Assembly (NCBI GenBank): GCA_036387335.1
Contig: DASVTZ010000016.1
Location: 1 to 37,947, forward strand
Direction of reading: 5' to 3'
DNA: 37,947 nucleotides
Source of the DNA: Longimicrobium sp.
GTDB taxonomy: Bacteria > Gemmatimonadota > Gemmatimonadetes > Longimicrobiales > Longimicrobiaceae
Part shown: one piece after another, positions 31,105-37,878 of the stretch
Position numbering within the stretch: the first letter of the stretch is position 1
Layout: every line of letters starts with the position of its first letter
Notes under the pieces: model-generated
The model's database searches: none
What the model was told of the DNA's origin: nothing
Seen by the model: the letters and a program-made list of their open reading frames with translations, nothing else
Translations under genes and position numbers: made by a program

Positions 31105-31134
31105 TTGCTGCCCGCGAGCGCGCACGCCTATACT
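31105..31134 (+). promoter_or_regulatory. Predicted sigma70-type promoter for the zinc-ribbon gene
   Basis: TTGCTG (31105-31110), an 18-base spacer and TATACT (31129-31134). The start site would be near 31141, about 43 bases before the ATG at 31184. Confidence 0.55.
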
Positions 31135-31183
31135 CCCCGTCTGCACCACCCGCATCCCACCCCGCCGAAAAACGAGGAAAGCC

Positions 31184-31807
31184 ATGACCGAGATCCAGTT
31201 CTCCGACAACCACCAGGATCTCTCGACCGACACCGGGTTCCAGTTCGAGTTCTACTGCGAAGGGTGCCACGACGCCTGGCGCTCCCCCTTCGACCGCTAC
31301 GCCACCGGCACGGCCGACAGCGTGCTCGGGATGGCGGAGAGCGTCTTCGGCGGGATCTTTGGCTCGGCGCGCAACGCCCTCAGCCACGTGCGCAGCGCCG
31401 GGTGGCAGAAGGCGCGCGACGATGCGTTCCGCACGGCCGTGGAGGAGGCGCGGACGCACTTCCACCGCTGCCCGCGCTGCGCCAACCACTACTGCGACAA
31501 CTGCTGGAACCCGGACGAGGGCACCTGCACCACCTGCGTTCCGCGCCTGGACGCGGAGCTCGCCGTCATCCAGCGCGAGGCCAAGATCGAGCGCGCCCGC
31601 GAGGCCGCGTACGAGCGCGCCACGGTCAGCGAAGAGGACCTGCAGCAGCGCGTCGTAAGCTGCCCCGAATGCAGCGCGCCGGTGGGCCGCGCGAAGTTCT
31701 GCCCCGAGTGCGGCACCCCCGTCGCCCTCAAGCGCAACTGCGCCTCGTGCGATGCGGAGATCCCCGCCTCCGCCAAGTTCTGCCCGGAGTGCGGCGAGAA
31801 GTCCTGA
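31184..31807 (+). CDS. Multi-zinc-ribbon protein (eight CxxC pairs)
   Basis: A 207-residue cytoplasmic protein. It has eight CxxC knuckles: Cys25/28, 96/99, 104/107, 115/118, 160/163, 173/176, 186/189 and 200/203. These could form up to four zinc ribbons. The last two ribbons, CPECSAPVGRAKFCPECG and CASCDAEIPASAKFCPECG, are of the double-zinc-ribbon type. Residues 45-95 hold a glycine-containing helix pair, and 120-150 a charged helix. GAGGAAA lies just before the ATG. Such proteins usually mediate protein or nucleic-acid contacts; no specific function can be given. It has its own promoter. Confidence 0.85.
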   Translation: MTEIQFSDNHQDLSTDTGFQFEFYCEGCHDAWRSPFDRYATGTADSVLGMAESVFGGIFGSARNALSHVRSAGWQKARDDAFRTAVEEARTHFHRCPRCANHYCDNCWNPDEGTCTTCVPRLDAELAVIQREAKIERAREAAYERATVSEEDLQQRVVSCPECSAPVGRAKFCPECGTPVALKRNCASCDAEIPASAKFCPECGEKS

Positions 31808-31842
31808 CCGCGCGCTTTCCTCCCTCTCGCCAGCTCCAGCGA

Positions 31843-32586
31843 ATGCGCATCTCGGTTCCGATCATCGTTCTCCTGCTCGCCGGGTGCGCATCCGCGGCGC
31901 CCGGCGCGCGCGTGGATAGTGAGCCGGCGCGGATCCTGGCGCGCGCCATCGAGCAGGCGGGGGGCGCGGAGGCGCTGGAGCGTGCGCGTGGGCTCGTCTG
32001 GGACGCGGACGCGACGGTGCACGCGGGAGGACGCACCGTGCCCATCAGCGGCCGCTGGGCGATCCAGCCGCCGGACAGCGCGGTCGTGTCCACCTACGCG
32101 GTGGAGCGCGGGCCATCTACCATGCGCCACCTGGTGCTCGCGTCGCCGCGCGGGTGGCTCGTGAACGCGAACGGCTTCGCCCCGATGCCGCCGCTGATGC
32201 TGGCAAGCGAGAAAGAGGAGTTCTACTTCTACTCCGCGATGCGCCTCATTCCGCTGCGCGCGCCGGGGGTGACGCTCACCGTCCTGCCAGCGGATTCCAC
32301 CGGGCACCGCGGCATCCTCGCGCATAACCCGGGACGGCCGGACGTCGAGCTGTACGTCGATGCCAACGGCCGGCTCTCACGCGTCCGCGCGCGCATACAC
32401 GACGCCACCACTGCAAATCCCGTGGTGCAGGAGGCGTGGCTGGGCGGCGAGATCCAGAGCGGCGGCGTGCGCTGGCCGCGCACCATGCGCCTCACGCAGG
32501 ACGGCGCGCCCTTTTTCGACCTCACGCTGAAGACCTTTCGCGTGCTCCCGGCCATCCAGGACACGCTCCTCGCGGGACCGCGCTAG
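31843..32586 (+). CDS. Outer-membrane-type lipoprotein, possibly LolA/LolB-like fold
   Basis: A 247-residue lipoprotein with signal MRISVPIIVLLLAGC (Cys15). The mature part begins with a helix (ARILARAIEQAGGAEALERARG), followed by a long run of antiparallel strands: LVWDADATVHAGGRTVPISGRW, STMRHLVLASPRGWLVN, VELYVDANGRLSRVRARIHD and APFFDLTLKTFRVL. A helix followed by a half-barrel of such strands is the plan of LolA/LolB-type lipid carriers and of related YP_-type DUF proteins. That comparison is structural guesswork. It is 35 bases after the zinc-ribbon gene and convergent with the PAAR gene. Confidence 0.68.
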   Translation: MRISVPIIVLLLAGCASAAPGARVDSEPARILARAIEQAGGAEALERARGLVWDADATVHAGGRTVPISGRWAIQPPDSAVVSTYAVERGPSTMRHLVLASPRGWLVNANGFAPMPPLMLASEKEEFYFYSAMRLIPLRAPGVTLTVLPADSTGHRGILAHNPGRPDVELYVDANGRLSRVRARIHDATTANPVVQEAWLGGEIQSGGVRWPRTMRLTQDGAPFFDLTLKTFRVLPAIQDTLLAGPR

Positions 32587-32604
32587 GCGAGGTCCGCACA
32601 CCAC

Positions 32605-33207
32605 TCACCCTCCCGCGCTCCACGAGCGGCCGTCCAGCCGCGGAAAGTCGACGCGGTAGCTTCCAGGTTCCAGGCCTTCCAGGCGGGCGTGGCCGTTGGC
32701 GTCGAGTGCGCCTTCGATGCTGCGCCCGTCCTGCGTGGTGACCACGAACGCCTCGCCGGGCACCGGAAGCCCGTCGTCGTCCACCAGCTCGATCTCCGTC
32801 CACACCGTCGCGGCGTCGGACGGCGCGGGGCTGGTGGAGACAAAGGGAGCGGCGGACTGGCGCGCGGCGCTCAGGGCGGCGGCCTGCGGGGTGCCCGCCC
32901 CGCCGCCACCCGAATCGCCGATCAGCACCGTGAGGGCGCCCGCCGTGATGACGCCTCCGTGCATCGTCGCGTCCCCCATGCGCGCCGCTGGCCTCCCGCC
33001 GATGAACACCGTCGCCGAGCCGCGCACGATGGTGTCCGGTGGCCCCGTGCAGGTGCACATCGTACCCACGACGGCCGCGGGCATCCCGGCCAGAAACACC
33101 GTGGGCACGCCGGCCGGGAGGATGGGTCCGCCCACGTGCGGCTTGGGGCCGTCGCACATCGGGCAGGCGTGCATGTCGCCGACCCGGGCGGCGGGGAGCA
33201 TCGGCAT
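32605..33207 (-). CDS. PAAR-domain spike-tip protein with C-terminal Ig-like extension
   Basis: A 200-residue PAAR protein, the sharpened tip that sits on VgrG spikes of type VI secretion or related contractile systems. Residues 5-98 form the PAAR cone: PAARVGDMHACPMC, GPILPAGVPTVFLAGMPAAVVG, SATVFIGGRPAARMGDATMHGG and LTVLIGD. His13, Cys15 and Cys18, and possibly Cys51 and Cys53, could bind the tip metal. Residues about 136-195 are a beta domain (EIELVDDDGLPVPGEAFVV, DGRSIEGALDANGHARLEGL, PGSYRVDFP) like those fused to VgrG/PAAR to load effectors. ATG 33207 fits a TACAAT at 33267-33262; a GTG at 33300 is the alternative, adding 31 residues. It is divergent from the effector operon. Confidence 0.88.
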   Translation of the reverse strand: MPMLPAARVGDMHACPMCDGPKPHVGGPILPAGVPTVFLAGMPAAVVGTMCTCTGPPDTIVRGSATVFIGGRPAARMGDATMHGGVITAGALTVLIGDSGGGGAGTPQAAALSAARQSAAPFVSTSPAPSDAATVWTEIELVDDDGLPVPGEAFVVTTQDGRSIEGALDANGHARLEGLEPGSYRVDFPRLDGRSWSAGG

Positions 33208-33327
33208 TCGCGGTGGAGGAGGAACCGACGCGGGACTTGACGCGCCGAAGAAGCCGCCTTCATTGTAATGCCGCTTCGACTTCCCCGAAAGGGGGATCAC
33301 AATTCCCTAAATCAGCACAGCCCGCCG
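33208..33327. promoter_or_regulatory. Divergent control region of the PAAR/effector module
   Basis: This 120-base gap contains a -10-like TACAAT on the minus strand (33267-33262) without a clear -35. It also contains a CCCC-GAAA-GGGG hairpin (about 33283-33294) and an AT-rich stretch before the plus-strand operon. It is assigned mainly by position between two divergent functional partners. Confidence 0.4.
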
Positions 33328-33981
33328 ATGCCCCTTCATACCCTCGCGCAGGGTGAATGCGCGCGCAGCATCGCCGCGCAGCGCGGCACCCCGTGGGCCG
33401 CCCTCTGGGAGCATCCGGAGAACGCGGAGTTGCGCGCGCGCCGCCCCGACCCCGCCGTGCTCCAGCCGGGCGACGTCCTCTTCGTCCCCGACCCGGAGCC
33501 CGCGCCGCGTCCATGCGCCGTGCAGATCCGCAACCGCTACACGGTCAGCGGCCGCACCACCCTCTTCCGGCTCCGCCTGCTGCGCGAGGGCGACGCACCG
33601 CGCGCGGCGCAGGCGTACCAGCTCTGCGTGGACGGCTTCTGGCAGTCCGGCAGCACGGACGCAGAGGGCTGGCTGGAGGCGCGCATCCCCTGCGACGCGC
33701 GACGGGGCGAGCTGGTGCTCCCGGCCCACGACGGCCAGTCCGTGGCCGAGGCCGAGGAGCGCTTCGAGCTCGCGTTCGGCCACCTCGACCCCTCGGACGA
33801 GATCAGCGGCGCGCAGGGCCGCCTCCGCAACCTGGGCTTCGCCGCGTGCGAGGTGGACGGCGTCCCCGGCCCGGAAACGGAGGATGCACTCCGTCTCTTC
33901 CAGGCCACCGCCGGCCTCGAGGAGACGGGCCGCCTCGACCCCCCAACCGCCGATGCACTCCGCGCCCGCCACGGAAGCTGA
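33328..33981 (+). CDS. LysM-like plus peptidoglycan-binding (PGBD) protein of the effector module
   Basis: A 217-residue protein without a signal peptide. Residues 1-55 form a LysM-like unit (HTLAQGECARSIAAQRGTPW, then LQPGDVLFVPD). Residues 62-135 form a beta domain comparable to the extension of the PAAR protein. Residues 155-217 are a PG_binding_1 repeat (GAQGRLRNLGFAACEVDGVP, GPETEDALRLFQATAGL, LDPPTADALRARHG). Proteins of this make-up occur in T6SS effector loci and may help position the effector or the tip on cell wall. It is the first gene of a four-gene operon. Absence of a signal peptide fits delivery by a secretion machine, not export by Sec. Confidence 0.82.
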   Translation: MPLHTLAQGECARSIAAQRGTPWAALWEHPENAELRARRPDPAVLQPGDVLFVPDPEPAPRPCAVQIRNRYTVSGRTTLFRLRLLREGDAPRAAQAYQLCVDGFWQSGSTDAEGWLEARIPCDARRGELVLPAHDGQSVAEAEERFELAFGHLDPSDEISGAQGRLRNLGFAACEVDGVPGPETEDALRLFQATAGLEETGRLDPPTADALRARHGS

Positions 33982-34070
33982 CGTGCCCACCTCCGCGATC
34001 CGGGGTATCTACATCTGGGCAGCGTGCGTGCCGCAGGTGGAAACGAGCTCGAGCACGGAAGATCGTCGTC

Positions 34071-34712
34071 ATGCACCGTCTCACGATCACAAAGATCACG
34101 AAAGCGCTGGCGTGGTGCGCTCTGGGTTTCGCCGGGGCGTACGAGCCCGCTCGTGGTGTGGCGCAAACCACCGCTCAGATGAACACGTGCGACGACACCG
34201 CGATCGTTCACCGGCGTGCCGGAGAGGGCGCCACCGCGTTCCTGATGCGGGTGCGTCCGGCCGGAATGGAGTTGTCGCACCAGGCGCTGGAGGGGGAGTT
34301 CGGATTCACGCGGCGCGACATCCTCGCGCTGTTCGGGACCCGGGCTGAGGGGCTGCAGAGCGGGTGGGTGCTGACGCCAGCCGCCGGTTGCCCGGGTTAT
34401 TACCGCCGCCACGCACTTCCGCTCGGCGAAGTCTCGTTGTGGAAAGTCGCCGCGCCCGCGTACGAAGTGCGAGCGGCGCTCGGCGCCAACGCGGACCGTG
34501 ACGCCGCTCGCGAGCTCGTGCTGATCCTCCGCGCGGAAGGCCGGGGGCCAGCCGACGATCGTGGGAATCGCGACTGGAACATGGAGAACAACGTCGCCGT
34601 CTTCGATTGGAACGGCACGCGCTTCGTGCACCTGGACTCCGTCGCGGAGAAGGTGTACGGCCTGCGCACGGCGGCGGCGGTTCGCGCGCGGTTGCGGGCT
34701 CTCGGCTACTGA
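34071..34712 (+). CDS. Secreted protein, candidate periplasmic immunity protein
   Basis: A 213-residue protein I do not recognise. It has an N-terminal Sec signal (ITKALAWCALGFAGAYEPARGVAQ) and a soluble domain with GATAFLMRVRPAGMELSHQA, LVLILRAEGRGPADDRGNRD, NMENNVAVFDWNG and a final TAAAVRARLRAL. It lies between the PGBD gene and the lysozyme-like effector gene in the same operon. Effectors that attack peptidoglycan require a periplasmic immunity protein in the producer, and this is the only exported product of the operon. The immunity role is therefore a reasonable inference but is not shown by any motif. ATG 34071 has GGAAGA nine bases upstream. Confidence 0.65.
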   Translation: MHRLTITKITKALAWCALGFAGAYEPARGVAQTTAQMNTCDDTAIVHRRAGEGATAFLMRVRPAGMELSHQALEGEFGFTRRDILALFGTRAEGLQSGWVLTPAAGCPGYYRRHALPLGEVSLWKVAAPAYEVRAALGANADRDAARELVLILRAEGRGPADDRGNRDWNMENNVAVFDWNGTRFVHLDSVAEKVYGLRTAAAVRARLRALGY

Positions 34713-34733
34713 CACTCCGACCCTCACCTACCC

Positions 34734-35936
34734 GTGCCCGTCTTAGCCGAGCGCGCGCCCGCCGCGACCGACCCGCGCATCCTGGACAACAACTTCCCCG
34801 ATGCGGACACGGGCCTCCAGCCACCGCGGCGGAGGATGATGCTCGCGGCTCCGGGCGCGAGTCCGGTTGCACGGAGCGGCGGCAACACCGTGCAGACGGC
34901 GGGACCTGCGCTCCAGATCGCGAACCTCGATCGCCAGGATCCGCCCGGCTACCGAGCCGGCGGGGTTCCGCGCGCTCCGGAGTTCAACCAGAACGTGCTC
35001 GCGATCACGGGCACCCCGGCCATGCCGCCCATCGCCGTTCGCTGCACGCTGCGCGGCTTCTCGCCCCGGCAGACGCCGATCCACTGGCGCCTTCAGTGCC
35101 GCCACGTCCTGGCGCGCCACATCAACACCGGGAACTCGCGCTACTCGGGGCGCTCGGAGATCCACCAACTCGAATGGCAGGGGCGGAGCACCGAGCCGGA
35201 CTTCACCCTCTTCGCCGGGACTCGCGATCCTGCGGTGAGCTACGATTACAACGGTCCCGCGAACCTGATGGGGGGCCACGCGCTGCTCACCGTGGCGGTG
35301 CGTCCGCCGGGTACCAGCGCGTGGCTGCTGGATTACGTCCACCTGCGGATCGGCGGGTCCAACCCCCAGCAGAGGGACGTGGTCGATCACCTGGAGCGTG
35401 TTCTCGCCGGCCGCAACGAGAACATACTGACGATGGTGCGGGCCATATTCGCCCACGAATCCGACTACACCCAGTTCAGAGCACGTGCGCAGACGGGGAC
35501 GAGCTACAGGGGAGTGCGCTTCGACTGCCCCGACGATCCACCAAACTTTCCACTCGCCACGTTCGACTTCGGAGTCGGCATCTCGCAGTACACCCGGCTC
35601 CCGAACCGCCCGATCGTCCGCGAGGTGGCGTGGGATTGGCGCGAGAACATACGCAGTGGGTTGAACCTCTTTCTGACCAGCAACCTGCGTGACGAGTACA
35701 GCGCCGGGATGACCTGGCGTGAATGGGCGCGCCAGGCATGGGCCAGGTACAACGGAAGCGGCGCCGACGCGCGGGCATACGCGATTCGCCTCGCGGCTTC
35801 ACCCATCGGGCAGGAGGTGAGCAACTCTCCCGTGCCGGCGAGAATCGACCTGGCACGCGAGACCGCTCACATCCCCGGCCCGGCGGCACTCGGGCCGCCC
35901 CCCGCGTGGCCGCCGCAGGCCGCGCCCGCCCGATGA
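34734..35936 (+). CDS. Lysozyme/transglycosylase-like effector
   Basis: A 400-residue protein without a signal peptide. The first 80 residues are low-complexity. Residues about 90-205 form a beta domain (ITGTPAMPPIAVRCTLRGFS, TPIHWRLQCRHV, HALLTVAVRPPGTSAWLLDY). Residues about 225-365 form a helical lysozyme-like domain: MVRAIFAHESDYTQF, with the likely catalytic Glu242; FDFGVGISQYTR; VAWDWRENIRSGLNLFL; and ARYNGSGADARAYA. The last three are typical of muramidases and transglycosylases. It should cleave cell-wall glycan after delivery. The GTG start at 34734 lies 21 bases after the candidate immunity gene. Its stop overlaps the DUF4123 start as ATGA, which supports an effector/adaptor pair. 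Confidence 0.8.
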   Translation: MPVLAERAPAATDPRILDNNFPDADTGLQPPRRRMMLAAPGASPVARSGGNTVQTAGPALQIANLDRQDPPGYRAGGVPRAPEFNQNVLAITGTPAMPPIAVRCTLRGFSPRQTPIHWRLQCRHVLARHINTGNSRYSGRSEIHQLEWQGRSTEPDFTLFAGTRDPAVSYDYNGPANLMGGHALLTVAVRPPGTSAWLLDYVHLRIGGSNPQQRDVVDHLERVLAGRNENILTMVRAIFAHESDYTQFRARAQTGTSYRGVRFDCPDDPPNFPLATFDFGVGISQYTRLPNRPIVREVAWDWRENIRSGLNLFLTSNLRDEYSAGMTWREWARQAWARYNGSGADARAYAIRLAASPIGQEVSNSPVPARIDLARETAHIPGPAALGPPPAWPPQAAPAR

Positions 35937-36448
35937 CGCAAGCCGTGGTCGATGCCGCGCAGCTCCGGCGCTACGTGGACGCGGGGGAGTTGTACGCCAT
36001 CGTCGACGCGTGCGACCGGGCGGACGTGCCGCCGATGGCGTGGGAGCGGGGAGCGCGCGCGGCTTCGCTGTTCGCGGGCACGGAAGACGCCGCGCTGTGG
36101 GCCCTCGCGCCGTACCTGTTCGCGGCGGATGCGGAGCTGCTGGAGTGGATCGCGGAGACGCGGGCGGAGGATGCGTGGGGCGTGTTCGTGATGGCGGATT
36201 GCGGTCTGGAGGCGCTGGCCAGCCACCTCCGCGAGCTGCTCGTGGTGCGGTCACCGGACGGCGAGCGCATGCGGTTCCGCTTCTACGATCCGCGCGTCCT
36301 CCGCGGCCATCTCGAGAGCTGCGATGCGGATGCGTTGCGCGGCTTCTTTGGCCCGGCGCGCGCGTTCGGCGTGGCGGAGGAGGACGGGGTGCGGCTCTTT
36401 TACGGCGCGGCGCGGAAGATCCGGGTGGTGGCCGAGTCATCTCCGTGA
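35933..36448 (+). CDS. DUF4123 effector-adaptor (Tap/TEC-like chaperone)
   Basis: A 171-residue protein of the DUF4123 family. Recognisable segments are LYAIVDACDRADVP, SLFAGTEDAALWALAPYLF, WGVFVMADCGLEALASHLRE, LLVVRSPDGERMRFRFYDPR and FFGPARAFGV. The FRFYDPRVL box is the most diagnostic. DUF4123 proteins bind a cognate T6SS effector and load it on the VgrG/PAAR spike without being secreted. The gene overlaps the effector stop by four bases (ATGA), so the two are translationally coupled. It is the last gene of the module. That this is a T6SS adaptor follows from established knowledge of the family. Confidence 0.9.
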   Translation: MTQAVVDAAQLRRYVDAGELYAIVDACDRADVPPMAWERGARAASLFAGTEDAALWALAPYLFAADAELLEWIAETRAEDAWGVFVMADCGLEALASHLRELLVVRSPDGERMRFRFYDPRVLRGHLESCDADALRGFFGPARAFGVAEEDGVRLFYGAARKIRVVAESSP

Positions 36449-36522
36449 TCTCGGCGGCGCGGGTAAGATAGAGCAGCAGGCCGATGTGCGTTGCGGGCTG
36501 GCCGCGCGCTCGGCTCGCCCGC

Positions 36523-36528
36523 TATACT
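36523..36528 (+). promoter_or_regulatory. Possible -10 element for the epimerase gene
   Basis: TATACT, 44 bases before the GTG at 36572. No convincing -35 hexamer is seen at 16-18 bases upstream, so confidence is low. Confidence 0.3.
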
Positions 36529-36571
36529 CGTCGCGGGTGTCCGTCACGCGACCAGGTACATAAAAGGCGAA

Positions 36572-37528
36572 GTGAAGATCGTCCTCCCCGGCGGGTCGGG
36601 ACAGGTGGGAACGCTGCTCGCTCGCGCCTTCGAGGGCGACGGGCACGAGGTGGTTGTGCTGGGGCGGTCCGCGAGCGCGGGGCCGTGGCGCTCGGTGACG
36701 TGGGACGCGAAGACGCTCGGCCCGTGGGCGGCGGAGCTGGAAGGCGCGGACGTGGTGATCAACCTCGCCGGCCGCAACGTCAACTGCCGCTACAACGCCG
36801 CCAACCGCCGCGAGATCATGGATTCGCGCGTGGACTCGACGCGCGTGCTGGGCGAGGCCATCGCGGGGTGCGCTCGGCCGCCGCGGATCTGGCTGCAGTC
36901 GAGCACGGCCACCATCTACGCCCACCGCTTCGACGCGCCCAACGACGAGGCCTCCGGCATCATCGGCGGGGAGGAGCCGGACGCGCCGGACAGCTGGCGC
37001 TTCAGCATCGATGTGGCGCGGGCGTGGGAGCGCGCGTTCGAGGACGCGGCCGTTCCGCACACCCGCAAGGTCGCGCTCCGCTCGGCGGTGGTGTTGAGCC
37101 CCGACGCGGGCGGCATCTTCGACGTGCTGCTGGGGCTCGTGCGGCGCGGGCTGGGCGGGCGCTCGGGGGATGGGCGCCAGTTCGTATCGTGGATTCACCA
37201 CGAGGACTTCACGCGGGCCGTGCGCTGGCTGATCGAGCGCGAGGACTTCGCGGGGGTGGTGAACCTGGCCGCGCCGGGCCCGCTCCCGAACGACGACTTC
37301 ATGCGCGTGCTGCGCGAGGCGTGGGGCACGGGCGTAGGCCTCCCCGCGACGCGATGGATGCTGGAGATCGGCGCCGTCTTCCTGCGAACCGAGACGGAGC
37401 TGATCCTCAAGAGCCGGCGTGTGGTGCCGGGGCGGTTGCTGGAGGCGGGGTTCGAGTTCCGGTTTCCGAGGTGGGAGGAGGCCGCGCGGGATCTGTGTGG
37501 GGAGTGGCGGCGGCGGGAGAGTGCGTGA
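36572..37528 (+). CDS. TIGR01777-family epimerase/NAD(P)-binding protein
   Basis: A 318-residue Rossmann-fold protein of the TIGR01777 (YfcH/SulA-like epimerase) family in the extended SDR superfamily. It starts VKIVLPGGSGQVGTLLARAF, the GGxGxxG dinucleotide loop. It has DVVINLAGRNVNCRYNAANR, where the family has NLAG followed by RW/RY, then LQSSTATIYAHR and VALRSAVVLSPDAGGIF, and the C-terminal DUF1731-type part ending LLEAGFEFRFP. GTG 36572 is chosen, with AAAAGG upstream, because the fold begins there; an upstream codon at 36491 adds an unrelated stretch. The last codons and TGA lie in a GAGTGCGT repeat array. Substrate unknown. Confidence 0.92.
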   Translation: MKIVLPGGSGQVGTLLARAFEGDGHEVVVLGRSASAGPWRSVTWDAKTLGPWAAELEGADVVINLAGRNVNCRYNAANRREIMDSRVDSTRVLGEAIAGCARPPRIWLQSSTATIYAHRFDAPNDEASGIIGGEEPDAPDSWRFSIDVARAWERAFEDAAVPHTRKVALRSAVVLSPDAGGIFDVLLGLVRRGLGGRSGDGRQFVSWIHHEDFTRAVRWLIEREDFAGVVNLAAPGPLPNDDFMRVLREAWGTGVGLPATRWMLEIGAVFLRTETELILKSRRVVPGRLLEAGFEFRFPRWEEAARDLCGEWRRRESA

Positions 37529-37554
37529 GTGCGTGAGTGCGTGAGTGCGTGAGT
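37519..37554. repeat. GAGTGCGT octamer tandem array overlapping a gene end
   Basis: About four and a half tandem GAGTGCGT units. The first unit contains the TGA stop of the epimerase gene. The same unit occurs at 15465-15497 and, inverted, at 15803-15838. Confidence 0.85.
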
Positions 37555-37623
37555 GGCGTTGCGCACGTGTGGCCGGCGGGTGAGGTTGTCACCGGATGCG
37601 GCCGCGGGGTGCGGAGCGCCGGC

Positions 37624-37724
37624 GGGCACGGGCAGCCACGTGGGGCGGCCCCTACGAGGTTCGTCTGCGAGGCGCAGATCGGGGCGGGGGAGGGGGTGGG
37701 CGGACACGCAGGTCCGCCCCTACC
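37624..37724. repeat. GTAGGGGC two-module palindromic repeat, copy 3 (inverted)
   Basis: Read on the minus strand it is module A (GTAGGGGCGGACCTGCGTGT...), a C-rich spacer, then module B (GTAGGGGCCGCCCCACGTGG...). This is the same order as at 5333. With the octamer array it accounts for most of the gap 37529-37878; no gene is seen there. Confidence 0.7.
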
Positions 37725-37825
37725 AGATCATCGGTGTGCGCCGCGCAGGTTGAGACGCGGGCGCGGGTCCCCGCGGCGGGCGCGAATCCAGACGCCGAGT
37801 CCGCGCAGGCGCAATACCGTTTACT

Positions 37826-37853
37826 TTGTTCACCAGGCGAGGTAGGATATAAC
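37826..37853 (+). promoter_or_regulatory. Possible promoter for the gene at the right edge
   Basis: TTGTTC, a 16-base spacer and TATAAC. Transcription would start near 37860, about 19 bases before the ATG at 37879. Confidence 0.45.
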
Positions 37854-37878
37854 CGGACCCCAGCCCGAGGAGGCCCGG

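Noticed and set aside
37519..37554. Short regular repeats as a possible CRISPR array
   Set aside because: Units are 8 bases and contiguous without spacers, and no cas gene is near. The same reason rules out the arrays at 15465, 15803 and 25678.
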